The notes below the pieces were generated by a model, which searched no databases, was not told where the DNA came from, and saw only the letters and a list, made by a program, of their open reading frames with translations. 64,000 nt of DNA, from positions 186,001-250,000 of the forward strand of contig JACKDV010000011.1 in NCBI GenBank assembly GCA_020633315.1. The letters are read 5' to 3'. The DNA is from Myxococcales bacterium. GTDB lineage: Bacteria > Myxococcota_A > Polyangia > Nannocystales > Nannocystaceae. Of this stretch, positions 8,965 through 19,102 are shown piece after piece (positions within the stretch are counted from its first letter, which is position 1; every line of letters starts with the position of its first letter). Made by a program: the position numbers and the translations under genes.

Positions 8965-9843
8965 GTGGTCGACTACATCGGACGCATCTATCGCCCGCCC
9001 AGCGAGGCCCGCAGCTTCCTGCTGCAGGTCACCGTGGGGTGCAGCCACAACCGCTGCGCCTACTGTGACATGTACCGGGACAAGCAGTTCCGCCCCAAGC
9101 CCTGGGAGACCATCGAGGCCGACATCGAGGAGGCCGCCGCCCTCGGCCCTCGCTTCCGCCGCGTGTTCCTGTGCGATGGCGATGCCCTCATCCTGCCCAC
9201 GCGCAAGCTGCTGCGGATCCTCGAGGCGATCGCGGAGCGCCTGCCCTGGGTGGAGCGGGTCGGGGTCTACGGCGACACCCGCAGCGTGGGCCGCAAGAGC
9301 GTGGAGGAGCTCGGCGCCCTGCGCGAGGCCGGCCTGGGCATCGTCTACCACGGCATGGAGTCGGGCGACGACGAGACCCTGCGCCGCATCGACAAGGGCG
9401 GCACCGCACAGGAGTGCGTGAGCACGGCCCACAAGCTGCGCGACGCCGGCATCGTGCACTCGGTGATGGTGCTGCTCGGCGTGGGCGGGGTGGAGCGCAG
9501 CCGCGAGCACGCCCGCAACACCGCCGCCACCCTCAGCCGCATGGACCCGCCCTTCGTGGGCACGCTGACCACCACCGTGGTGCCCAACACCCCGCTGGCC
9601 GCCATGGAGGCCCGCGGAGAGTTCACCCTGCCCCCCAAGCTCGACCTGCTGCAAGAGCTGCGCGACATCGTGGCCGGCAGCGACTTCTCGGCCTGCCGCT
9701 TCTCGGCCAACCACGCCAGCAACTACCTGCCGCTGCGGGCCGACCTGCCCCAGCACAAGGACGCGCTGGTGGAGCTGCTCGACCAGGTGCTCGAGGCCCG
9801 CGACGAGTCGATCCTCAAGCCCGAGGCGCTGCGCGGGCTGTAG
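8965..9843 (+). CDS. Radical SAM protein (CX4CX2C subclass)
   Basis: A 292-residue radical SAM enzyme. The 4Fe-4S motif is GCSHNRCAYCDMY near residues 30-42, with four residues between the first two cysteines. This spacing and the GCSHNxCxxC wording mark a family of uncharacterised radical SAM proteins, often annotated near HemN/B12-type proteins. Downstream elements of the partial TIM barrel are present (FLCDGDALILP, HGMESGDDETLRRIDKG). No SPASM or B12 domain is visible. The start is GTG at 8965, 12 bases after the Cys-rich lipoprotein, with only GAGAG as a weak ribosome-binding site. The 3' end overlaps the convergent 9815-10660 gene by 29 bases. The substrate is unknown. Confidence 0.85.
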   Translation: MVDYIGRIYRPPSEARSFLLQVTVGCSHNRCAYCDMYRDKQFRPKPWETIEADIEEAAALGPRFRRVFLCDGDALILPTRKLLRILEAIAERLPWVERVGVYGDTRSVGRKSVEELGALREAGLGIVYHGMESGDDETLRRIDKGGTAQECVSTAHKLRDAGIVHSVMVLLGVGGVERSREHARNTAATLSRMDPPFVGTLTTTVVPNTPLAAMEARGEFTLPPKLDLLQELRDIVAGSDFSACRFSANHASNYLPLRADLPQHKDALVELLDQVLEARDESILKPEALRGL

Positions 9844-10660
9844 CGTCGTTGTCGAGGTTGCCCGGCGGATCGGGCAGCGGCGCCGCTGCGACCAGGTCGC
9901 CCCCCGGGCCTACGAGCGCCTCCTCCACCGTGGCGAACGCCCCGAAGCGCCGCAGGAAGGCCAGCACCCGCGCGCGCTCCGGCTCGTGCTCGAGCAGCCG
10001 GCCGATCGCCGCGTACGCGGGCCGCGTGAGCACCTGCTGGCAGCGCTCGAGCCCCGCCGCGGCCGCGGGCGGGCGCCCGGCGAACACCAGGTAGTCCACC
10101 ATCCACGCGCGGTACTCGTCCATGAACGCCTCGTAGCTCGGCCCCACCACGGTGGGGTTGCACAGGTGGTTGACCTCGTGGACGAGGGTGCAGGTGCCCA
10201 CCCGCCGCTCGATGGGCGAGCCCAGCCCCAGGCGACGATCGTCGGCCGCGATCGCCCGGCGGTTGAGCACCACCGTGCCCGGGGCGCGCCGCAGCCCCGC
10301 CACCACCCCCTCGTCGCCGGCCGGCAGCGCCTCGAACGACAGCGAGAAGGGAGCGTCGGGTCCCAGCAGCGCGCCCAGGGTGTTGGCGATGATCCGCCGC
10401 GCGCACAGGGGGCCCTCCGACGGTCGCCACCCCTCCTGCCCCGCGCTCAGGGCCGCCACCACCTTGACCGCGCGCAGCCGATCCTCGGGGGTCAGGGCCG
10501 AGAACCAGGGCGTCGACACCAGCCGACCCAGGTCCCGACCCGCGCTGCGGGCCGGGCTCTGCTCGAACAGCCGGAGGATCGCCCCCCGCAGCGCGGCCGG
10601 CAGCGAGCCCCAGCGATCGGGGTCCACCGCCAGCGCGGCCCGCAGGGGGTGCTCCTCCAT
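9815..10660 (-). CDS. HExxH protein, possible zinc metallopeptidase
   Basis: A 281-residue protein I cannot place in a named family. The clearest motif is LVHEVNHLCN, giving H161-E162-V-N-H165, the HExxH signature of zincins. It is followed by acidic residues in FMDEYRAW, about 15-20 residues on, that could supply a third ligand. The N-terminal 100 residues are helical with no signal peptide, so it is probably cytosolic or exported by a non-Sec route. It begins 7 bases after the transglutaminase-elicitor-like gene, indicating one transcript. Its C-terminus (GNLDNDATARAAPRA) overlaps the radical SAM gene on the other strand. The metallopeptidase call rests only on HExxH and local context. Confidence 0.65.
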   Translation of the reverse strand: MEEHPLRAALAVDPDRWGSLPAALRGAILRLFEQSPARSAGRDLGRLVSTPWFSALTPEDRLRAVKVVAALSAGQEGWRPSEGPLCARRIIANTLGALLGPDAPFSLSFEALPAGDEGVVAGLRRAPGTVVLNRRAIAADDRRLGLGSPIERRVGTCTLVHEVNHLCNPTVVGPSYEAFMDEYRAWMVDYLVFAGRPPAAAAGLERCQQVLTRPAYAAIGRLLEHEPERARVLAFLRRFGAFATVEEALVGPGGDLVAAAPLPDPPGNLDNDATARAAPRA

Positions 10661-10667
10661 CGTCGGT

Positions 10668-12254
10668 CTACTGCTGCCGCACGATCAGGGTGGCGGCCGA
10701 GTGGTCGACGAAGCCGCGCAGCGCCACGTGGATCACCTCGCCCGCGCTCACGTCGAGGGTGCCCCGCTCGTTGGAGCCCTCGCCGTACATCATGAAGTCG
10801 AACTCGCCCTCGGTCCCGTCGCCGCGGATCTCGGGGTCGCTCCCCGCGCGGGTGTACACGTCGATGTCGCCGCGACCGGTCATGATGAGCTCGAGCACGC
10901 CGTCGACCTTCACCTCGATCGTGCCCACCTGGAGGATCTCGCCGGCGTCGAGGCGCACCGACCACTTGAGGTCGATCTTCTCGCCGCGCTGCTCCACGTC
11001 CTCGCGCGACTTCTTCAGCAGCAGGTGGACCTGGTCGAGCGAGACGTAGGGCGAGATCGGGGCGCCCGCGTGCAGCGGCAGCCACAGGAAGTCGGGGTGC
11101 TCGGCGCGGCTGGTGGCCAGCCACTCGCCGCCGATCACGTTGCCCTCGGCGTCGCACTCCAGGATGTACTCGTAGGGGTCGGTGCGCTCCTGCTCGTCGG
11201 ACTCGGCGTTGGGGCGGATCGACGCGGCCGACTCGGTGATGTAGTCGACCTCGAGCTGCACGTGGTACCAAAGCTCCGCCTTGGGGTTGTGGCGGTACCA
11301 GACCCCGCTGAGGCGCGCGAGCTGGGTGGCGCGGCGCCGCGGGATCTTCTCCAGCATCGTCACCCGGTACTCCTGCACCGGCTGGTTCCACACCTCGTAG
11401 TTGGCGGTGCGGTCCTCGGCGAAGGCCCGCTTGTCGCGGCCGATGAGGTTGCACAGCAGCAGGTGGAAGGCCCCCGGGTTCACGTCGCGGGCGTCGGCCT
11501 TCTCGGCCCGACCGCGGTCGTCGAGCGCGATGTCGCGATCCTCGTTGCGCGAGCCGATGAGGATCGCCGCGGTCTGGTTGTAGCAGGCGATGAGCAGCGC
11601 CTTGATGTCGCTCACCTCGAAGCGGATGCCGTTGTGCTCCACCGGCATCATCGGCTCGCGCTCGAGGATGGCGGCCGGGGTCCAGGCGTGACACAGGCCG
11701 AACCAGGTCTCGATCCCGCCGAAGTCCTCCTTCTCGTTGCCGCTCTTGGCCGAGCCATCGGGCAGCAGCTTGCCGGCCGCGGCCGCCTCGCGGGTGCGGC
11801 GGTTGCCGAAGCGCATGCTGCAGTCGCGCGCGAAGGGGCCGAGGTTGCGGTAGTACTCCTCGTCGCCCGGCTGGTGGAAGTGCCCGTACTCGGCGCGGTA
11901 GGGCTTGTGGCCCCGCACCCGCTCGGGATCCCAGCCGTTGAAGGCGGCATCGAACTTCTCGGCCGGGGACAAGTCCCGCAAGAGGTCGCCCGTGTGCTGC
12001 CAGCGCGCGTTGATCCCGTCCTGGTAGGTCGGCCAGTAGGTATCGGCCCAGGGGCGCGGCTCCGCGGTCCCGTTGCGGGCGAGCGCCTCGACCTTGGTCT
12101 CCAGCGGCACGCGGAAGCGGGTCGGGTCGTTGCTGAAGGCCCACTCGTCGAGGGCCTCGCCCAGCCCCGGCGGCAGCGGGGCACGGGAGGGCGCAGTGGG
12201 ATGCTCGGAGGTGGGATGGGCGGGACGACGATCGGTTCTAGCGGGGCGGCTCAC
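10668..12254 (-). CDS. Transglutaminase-elicitor-like protein
   Basis: A 528-residue protein resembling the oomycete transglutaminase elicitor family (GP42 type, also found in some bacteria). Shared features are the YWPTYQDGINARW block around residues 73-85, the Cys-centred FGLCHAWTPAAIL block (candidate nucleophile Cys188), and VSDIKALLIACYNQT. The enzyme class cross-links proteins between Gln and Lys side chains. Residues about 430-528 form a beta-rich tail that could be a PPC-like domain. No Sec signal peptide is visible, although the Phytophthora proteins are secreted. The start is GTG at 12254 without a clear ribosome-binding site. The HExxH gene follows after 7 bases and is probably cotranscribed. 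The family call is from motif memory. Confidence 0.7.
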   Translation of the reverse strand: MSRPARTDRRPAHPTSEHPTAPSRAPLPPGLGEALDEWAFSNDPTRFRVPLETKVEALARNGTAEPRPWADTYWPTYQDGINARWQHTGDLLRDLSPAEKFDAAFNGWDPERVRGHKPYRAEYGHFHQPGDEEYYRNLGPFARDCSMRFGNRRTREAAAAGKLLPDGSAKSGNEKEDFGGIETWFGLCHAWTPAAILEREPMMPVEHNGIRFEVSDIKALLIACYNQTAAILIGSRNEDRDIALDDRGRAEKADARDVNPGAFHLLLCNLIGRDKRAFAEDRTANYEVWNQPVQEYRVTMLEKIPRRRATQLARLSGVWYRHNPKAELWYHVQLEVDYITESAASIRPNAESDEQERTDPYEYILECDAEGNVIGGEWLATSRAEHPDFLWLPLHAGAPISPYVSLDQVHLLLKKSREDVEQRGEKIDLKWSVRLDAGEILQVGTIEVKVDGVLELIMTGRGDIDVYTRAGSDPEIRGDGTEGEFDFMMYGEGSNERGTLDVSAGEVIHVALRGFVDHSAATLIVRQQ

Positions 12255-12312
12255 GCCCCGAATATCCCCCCTCCGAGGCGCCGCGTCGAGCCCGACCCTC
12301 GTGACCCAGGTG

Positions 12313-14598
<2,286 letters not shown>

Positions 14599-14722
14599 CG
14601 TGGCCCGACCCTATCGCGACCGGGCGCGGGGGGCCACCGATGGCGACCGCGGCGTACGGCCGCATGCCCCGTGAGGAATGACGGCTAGGACGGGGCTGGA
14701 CCGGTCCGTTCGAACATGCTGG

Positions 14723-15862
14723 CTAGCCCGCTGCGCCGGCGTCGACCACCAGCAGCTCGTGGGCCTCGCTGGCGTCGGGCGGCTCCCATCGCCGCAGCAT
14801 CCGCTCCAGCACCGCCTCCGGCACCGGATCGGGCCGCGCCCGGTTGCGTCCCGGCAAGGCGGCGGCCGGGGCCTCCACGTACACGATCCGCACCCGCGCC
14901 CCGTAGCCCACACACAGCTCCCGCAGCGACCTCCGCAGCTTGCGTAGCAGGTTGGTGGCGTCCCATACGAAGGGCTCGCCCCGGCGCAAGTGCTCGCGCG
15001 CCCGGGAGCGGGCTACGTCGATCACCGCGCCCTGCGGCTCGGCGGGCCGTACCCCCAGCTCGCGGCGGATCGCGTCGAGCTCGATCACCGGCTGGTCCCC
15101 CGCGTGCTCGGCCACCCAGCGGCTCTTGCCCGAGCCCGGCAGCCCGCTGGTGAGGGTGACGGTGAAGCGCGTGTCGTCGTGGGCGGCCCAGCTCGGATCG
15201 CGATCGGGGCGCAAGAAGAACATCGCGCGGCTGTGATCGTTGGCGAAGGGCCACGGCCCGTCCAGGCAGCCCAGCTCGTCCGCGTACTCGCCGAAGAGAG
15301 CCACGGCCTCGAGCTGCGCGGCCTGGTCCTCGCACTCCCGTCCGCGCAGATCGGCCTGGGCCAGCCACACCAGCTCCCGCAGGGGCGTCGACTCGGCCAT
15401 GCGGATCACCAGGCGGCGGCTGTCGCTGCGCGAGGCCCAGTGGTACGGCACCTGGTGGTGGCGGATCATCCCGCACACCGGCTCGCGCTGGGCGTGGCCC
15501 AGGCCCAGGCGCCACAGGATCACGCGGGCGTCGAGCGCCCCGGCCGGCGAGTGCCCGGGCGAGCGCACCCGGCCGTCCTCCTCCACCACCGTGCAGCGGG
15601 GCTTGGCCACGTCGTGCAGCAGCGCCGCGGCGAACAGCCGCAGGCGTCGCTCGGGGTCGGCCGCTCGGTAGGCGTCGGACTCGACCATCGCCTCGCACAC
15701 CATCCGGGTGTGGATCCATACGTCGCCCTCGGCGTGGAACACCGGGTCCTGCAGGCAGCCCCGCATCGCGCGGACCCACGGCAGCTCGCGGTCGAGCGCG
15801 TCCCAGTCCACCCGCCAGCCGGGCGGCCCCGGCAGGCGCAGGGCGGCCGCCACCTCGCTCAT
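14723..15862 (-). CDS. HD-Pnk: 2',3'-phosphoesterase / 5'-OH polynucleotide kinase
   Basis: A 379-residue two-domain end-healing enzyme. Residues about 40-190 form an HD phosphohydrolase (His51, H83-D84 in LLHDVAKP, H135-H136 in IRHHQVPYH). Residues about 232-379 form a P-loop kinase with GLPGSGKS at 240-247, ELDAIRRELG and WDATNLLRKLRR, the polynucleotide kinase signature. This architecture matches HD-Pnk, characterised from Runella slithyformis, in which the HD domain removes 2',3'-cyclic or 2'-phosphates and the kinase phosphorylates 5'-OH ends. The ATG at 15862 overlaps the stop of the ligase gene (ATGA). Together they would heal and seal broken RNA. Substrate preference (tRNA, rRNA or DNA) is not readable. 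Confidence 0.88.
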   Translation of the reverse strand: MSEVAAALRLPGPPGWRVDWDALDRELPWVRAMRGCLQDPVFHAEGDVWIHTRMVCEAMVESDAYRAADPERRLRLFAAALLHDVAKPRCTVVEEDGRVRSPGHSPAGALDARVILWRLGLGHAQREPVCGMIRHHQVPYHWASRSDSRRLVIRMAESTPLRELVWLAQADLRGRECEDQAAQLEAVALFGEYADELGCLDGPWPFANDHSRAMFFLRPDRDPSWAAHDDTRFTVTLTSGLPGSGKSRWVAEHAGDQPVIELDAIRRELGVRPAEPQGAVIDVARSRAREHLRRGEPFVWDATNLLRKLRRSLRELCVGYGARVRIVYVEAPAAALPGRNRARPDPVPEAVLERMLRRWEPPDASEAHELLVVDAGAAG

Positions 15863-16680
15863 GCCTCCTCGGCTCCCGGCCGCGGATCGGGCCCATAGAG
15901 GTCGACGCCGGGGTGCAGGCGGTTGGGGAGGATCGGGCGGTCGATCCAGTGTCCCCCCGAGTCGACCACCGAGCTCAGGAAGCTGGCGCGCACCCACTTG
16001 TAGCGCGCCACCACCCGCCCCTGCTCCTCCACCTTCAGGTACAGCCCCTCCGCCAGCGGCGAGGGATCGGTCTGCTCGACCACCCGCAGGGGATCGAGCT
16101 CGGCCTCGTGCGCCGCCTCGAGCAGCACCGCGGGCCACCGCGGCCCCTTGTACAGCGAGGGCGCCACCCGGGCCGACAGCGCCTCGATCGACGGCGTGGT
16201 GCCCTCGTGCACCACCGGCACCGAGACCACCGGAGCGCCGGCCAGCAGCGCGTGCCGACGCGGCATGGAGAGGAACTCCTCGGCCTGCCGATCGTAGACG
16301 TCGAACTCCATGAAGTAGTGCGGGAGCCGATCGTAGAAGACGGTGTGCTTGGCGTAGAGCCACTCGCCGTACATCAGGTAGCGATCGCCGAGCACGGCCC
16401 ACAGCGCGTCGCGGTGGCAGGCGGCCCAGGTCTTGAGCAGGTCGAAGTGACGCTCGCGGTAGCCCCCGACCAGGTAGTGGCCGCGGCTCTGCAGCCACGG
16501 CACGCCGCGCGCGTCGAAGCCTACCGCCGCGTTGGCGCCGTCGAGCTTCTCCTCGACCACCAGGGGACGCCCCTCGATCTCGGCGAAGGGGGCCGCCTGC
16601 AGATCCTCGTCGCCGGGCTGCAGCCGCGATCCCCTCAGGTGTCGCGTGCGGGGGTACTTGAGCAGGGGCGGCGGCTTCAT
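15859..16680 (-). CDS. RNA ligase
   Basis: A 273-residue ATP-dependent RNA ligase of the nucleotidyltransferase superfamily. Motif I is VVEEKLDGANAAVG with the adenylated Lys45. Motif III-like MEFDVYD follows YLMYGEWLYAKH. Motif IV is EGLYLK, and motif V is in RYKWVRASF. It is about the size of a bare catalytic domain plus a short C-terminal extension. It should join 3'-OH and 5'-phosphate RNA ends made by the HD-Pnk encoded next. The ATG at 16680 has AGGGGAG just upstream and overlaps the methyltransferase stop (ATGA); its own stop overlaps the HD-Pnk start in the same way, so the three are translationally coupled. Confidence 0.87.
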   Translation of the reverse strand: MKPPPLLKYPRTRHLRGSRLQPGDEDLQAAPFAEIEGRPLVVEEKLDGANAAVGFDARGVPWLQSRGHYLVGGYRERHFDLLKTWAACHRDALWAVLGDRYLMYGEWLYAKHTVFYDRLPHYFMEFDVYDRQAEEFLSMPRRHALLAGAPVVSVPVVHEGTTPSIEALSARVAPSLYKGPRWPAVLLEAAHEAELDPLRVVEQTDPSPLAEGLYLKVEEQGRVVARYKWVRASFLSSVVDSGGHWIDRPILPNRLHPGVDLYGPDPRPGAEEA

Positions 16681-17342
16681 GGGCTCCCCTTCGGCCCGCG
16701 GATCACCGCGATCATGTGGCCGGGCACGTGCTCGATCTGCACCCGCTGGGCGCCCGCGTCGAGGAACATCGAGCGCATGCGATCGGGCGAGAACAGCTGG
16801 ATGTGCTGGGGGTTGTCGTCGGGGCCCGAGGGCACCGAGACCACCACGAAGCGCGCTGCCACCCGCAGCAGCTCCTGAGCCGCGAGCTCGGGCTCGCGCA
16901 GGTGCTCGAGCACCTCGAGCGCCGTGACCACCTCCACCTCGTCGTCGGCCACCGGCAGCGCGCTCGCGTCGCCCTGCAGCGCCCGCAAGCGGCTCAGGCC
17001 GCCGTCGTGCACCGCCCTCAGGTCGCGCACGCGGATCGGATCGAGGTCGAGCGCGGTGACCTCGAGCTGCGGGAACGCGTCGAGCAGCGGCCACAGGAAG
17101 GTGCCGCGTCCGCTGCCCACATCGAGCAGCCGATGCGGGCCGAGCCCCCGCAGCACGCCGAGGACCCGCCGCACCCGCGGCAGCGTGGCGCTGCGCTTGA
17201 ACTTGTGCAGCGACAGCCCCTGCGCGCGACCTCGCGCGAGCGTACCCTGGAGATCTCCAGGCTCGATCGCGAGCTCGGGCAGGCGCCCTCGCACGAAGGC
17301 GGCGGCGAGCTCGACGAAGTAGCGCTCGGGATCGAGAGACAT
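16677..17342 (-). CDS. SAM-dependent methyltransferase, first gene of RNA-repair operon
   Basis: A 221-residue class I methyltransferase. Motif I is LLDVGSGRGTFLW at residues 72-84, the acidic end of strand 2 is in ALDLDP, and EVLEHLREP at 143-151 starts the post-IV region, followed by NPQHIQLFS (His180). The start is the ATG at 17342; a longer frame upstream lacks support. The stop overlaps the RNA ligase start (ATGA), so it is part of the repair operon. In the separate Pnkp/Hen1 repair system a methyltransferase 2'-O-methylates the repaired 3' end. Glu143, Glu146, His147 and His180 superficially recall Hen1 metal ligands, but similar residues occur in many unrelated methyltransferases. An RNA substrate is inferred from context only. 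Confidence 0.8.
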   Translation of the reverse strand: MSLDPERYFVELAAAFVRGRLPELAIEPGDLQGTLARGRAQGLSLHKFKRSATLPRVRRVLGVLRGLGPHRLLDVGSGRGTFLWPLLDAFPQLEVTALDLDPIRVRDLRAVHDGGLSRLRALQGDASALPVADDEVEVVTALEVLEHLREPELAAQELLRVAARFVVVSVPSGPDDNPQHIQLFSPDRMRSMFLDAGAQRVQIEHVPGHMIAVIRGPKGSP

Positions 17343-17666
17343 GGGGGCGCAGCGTAGCGGACCGCGGCGGGTGCCGATGATCGCGGCGCCTGGCCCAGGC
17401 CCTCGTTGGCCTCGCACAGGGCCATCGGGCAACCCCTGAGCAACGGCGCCGATGACACCATGGCTCGGAGCTCAACCCGCCGCGAAGCGCGCTAGGTTTG
17501 CGCGACCTCTCATGGATTTCTGGACGATGAGGTGCCTTCTATTACCAGACGAACATGAATTGAACAGATGTTCTGGGTACACTACCCGCCAACTTCGCAG
17601 CGGCCGGCACGAAACGGTCCGCCACGCGAGATCCTCTTGGCCTTCCTTCCCTTGTCCTGGCCCGAA
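17343..17666. other. Divergent intergenic region between RNA-repair operon and kinase gene
   Basis: 324 bases that must hold the promoters for the leftward repair operon and the rightward kinase. The part at about 17510-17590 is distinctly AT-richer than its surroundings and contains nested inverted repeats (17551-17573). TTGAAC (17560-17565) and TACACT (17578-17583) resemble -35 and -10 boxes but are only 12 bases apart. No RNA gene or convincing small reading frame is seen. Confidence 0.5.
17551..17573. promoter_or_regulatory. Nested inverted repeats, possible operator (LexA-like GAACN4GTTC)
   Basis: GAACAT at 17551-17556 pairs with ATGTTC at 17568-17573. Inside it, GAACAGATGTTC at 17562-17573 is a perfect 5-2-5 palindrome that also fits GAACNNNNGTTC, the LexA box of Firmicutes and Actinobacteria. 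It lies 94 bases upstream of the kinase ATG and about 220 upstream of the repair operon. The reported Myxococcus LexA site is different, so an SOS link is speculative. Confidence 0.3.
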
Positions 17667-19085
17667 ATGTCCATCCGACGAACCACCTCGAACGGAGCCT
17701 CGACCCACGCGCCTCCGGGTCGGGGAGGCCGTGACGAGACCACCCGCTTCGCCGCCGACACCTTCGCCGCCGGCACCTTCGCCGACGAGCGAGAGATCGA
17801 GCTGCCGCGCGACGGGCTGATCGACGGCCGCTACCGCGTGCTCGACCGCATCGGCGACGGAGGCATGGGCGTGGTGCTGCGGGCCCGCGACGAGCGGCTG
17901 CACCGAGAGGTCGCGCTCAAGCTCATCCGTCCCGTGCTGCTGCGCGAGCGCGAGATGGTGGATCAGTTCCTCGCCGAGGCCCGCACGATGGCGCAGCTTC
18001 GTCACGCCAACGTGGTCGAGGTCTACGACTACGGCGAGCACGAGGACCTCCCCTACTTCGCGATGCGGCTGGTGCGAGGCCCCGACCTGCACACCTGGGT
18101 CGAGAATCAGCCGCAGCCGCTGTCGGTCGACGTGGCCCTCGGCATCTTCGCCCAGATCTGCGAGGGGGTCGCGGCCATTCACGACGCCGGCGTGGTGCAC
18201 CGCGACATCAAGCCCGAGAACATGCTCGTCGACGCGGGCTTCCGCGTGGTGGTGACCGACTTCGGCCTCGTGCGCCCGGTGGAGGAGCAGGACTTCATCT
18301 CCACCCACGCCTCGTTCCAGGTCACCGGCGGCACCGCGGGCTACATGGCGCCCGAGCTCGCCCGCGAGGACGAGCCCGATCCGCGGCTGGCCGTGCGGGC
18401 CGACGTGTATGCGCTGGGCATCCTGGCCTACTGGCTGCTGGTGGGGCGCCATCCCTTCGTCGCCAAGACGCGCAAGGAGATGCTCAACCAGCAGATCTAC
18501 GCCCGGCCCCTGCCGCCCAGCGAGGTCCGCCCCGATCTGCCGCGGGTGCTCGACGCGGTGGTGCTCGAGGCCCTGCACAAGGATCCACGGCAGCGCCCCT
18601 CCGACGCCCGACGCCTCGCCGAGCGCCTGCGCCTGGTCCGTCAGCGCCTGGCCAAGCCCCAGTCCCGCATCACCGTGGTCGACGAGGATCCCGACACGTT
18701 GCGCTTCGTGGAGGAGATCCTCGGCGAGGCCCTGCCCGACGTGGAGCTCGAGCTACTGTCCCGCTCCGACGACGCGCTCGAGCGCATCGAGTCGTCGCCG
18801 CCGGCGATGGTGATCACCGCGCTCGAGAACCGGGGAATCAGCGGCATGGAGCTGGCCGCCAGCCTGCGGGGCAGCCCCGTCACCGAGTCGCTGCCGATCC
18901 TCGTGCTCTCCTCGGTGGGCGGCGCTCCAGAGTGGAAGGCGCTGTGGCACATCGGCGTGCAGGGCTTCCTGCTCAAGCCGCTGCTCCGCGAGTCCTTCGT
19001 GCCGCTGGTCCGCGGGCTGCTGCCGCGACCGGGGCCGCGATCGCGGGCCGGCTCGAGCCGCTCACTGGGCTCGATGTCCCGCTGA
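17667..19085 (+). CDS. Ser/Thr protein kinase with C-terminal pseudo-receiver domain
   Basis: A 472-residue soluble kinase. The Hanks-type domain (about 50-325) has the Gly loop IGDGGMGVV, the Lys of VALKLI, the catalytic loop HRDIKPENML, DFGLV and MAPE, so it should be active. Residues about 333-450 have the receiver fold: acidic pocket VVDEDPD, strand-4 Ser in LVLSSV and the Lys of LLKP. The position expected for the phospho-acceptor Asp, counted back from the loop-ending SG, is Ala385 (VITALENRGISG). This domain probably cannot be phosphorylated and may serve as a docking or dimer module. I chose ATG 17667; an ATG at 17568 is also possible, and neither has a good ribosome-binding site. No transmembrane helix is seen, unlike the second kinase at 29928. 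Confidence 0.88.
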   Translation: MSIRRTTSNGASTHAPPGRGGRDETTRFAADTFAAGTFADEREIELPRDGLIDGRYRVLDRIGDGGMGVVLRARDERLHREVALKLIRPVLLREREMVDQFLAEARTMAQLRHANVVEVYDYGEHEDLPYFAMRLVRGPDLHTWVENQPQPLSVDVALGIFAQICEGVAAIHDAGVVHRDIKPENMLVDAGFRVVVTDFGLVRPVEEQDFISTHASFQVTGGTAGYMAPELAREDEPDPRLAVRADVYALGILAYWLLVGRHPFVAKTRKEMLNQQIYARPLPPSEVRPDLPRVLDAVVLEALHKDPRQRPSDARRLAERLRLVRQRLAKPQSRITVVDEDPDTLRFVEEILGEALPDVELELLSRSDDALERIESSPPAMVITALENRGISGMELAASLRGSPVTESLPILVLSSVGGAPEWKALWHIGVQGFLLKPLLRESFVPLVRGLLPRPGPRSRAGSSRSLGSMSR

Positions 19086-19102
19086 GCTCGGCGAAGCTCG
19101 GC

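Noticed and set aside
16677..17342. Hen1 identity of the methyltransferase in the repair operon
   Set aside because: Residues resembling Hen1 metal ligands exist, but their spacing differs and the pattern is common in generic class I methyltransferases.
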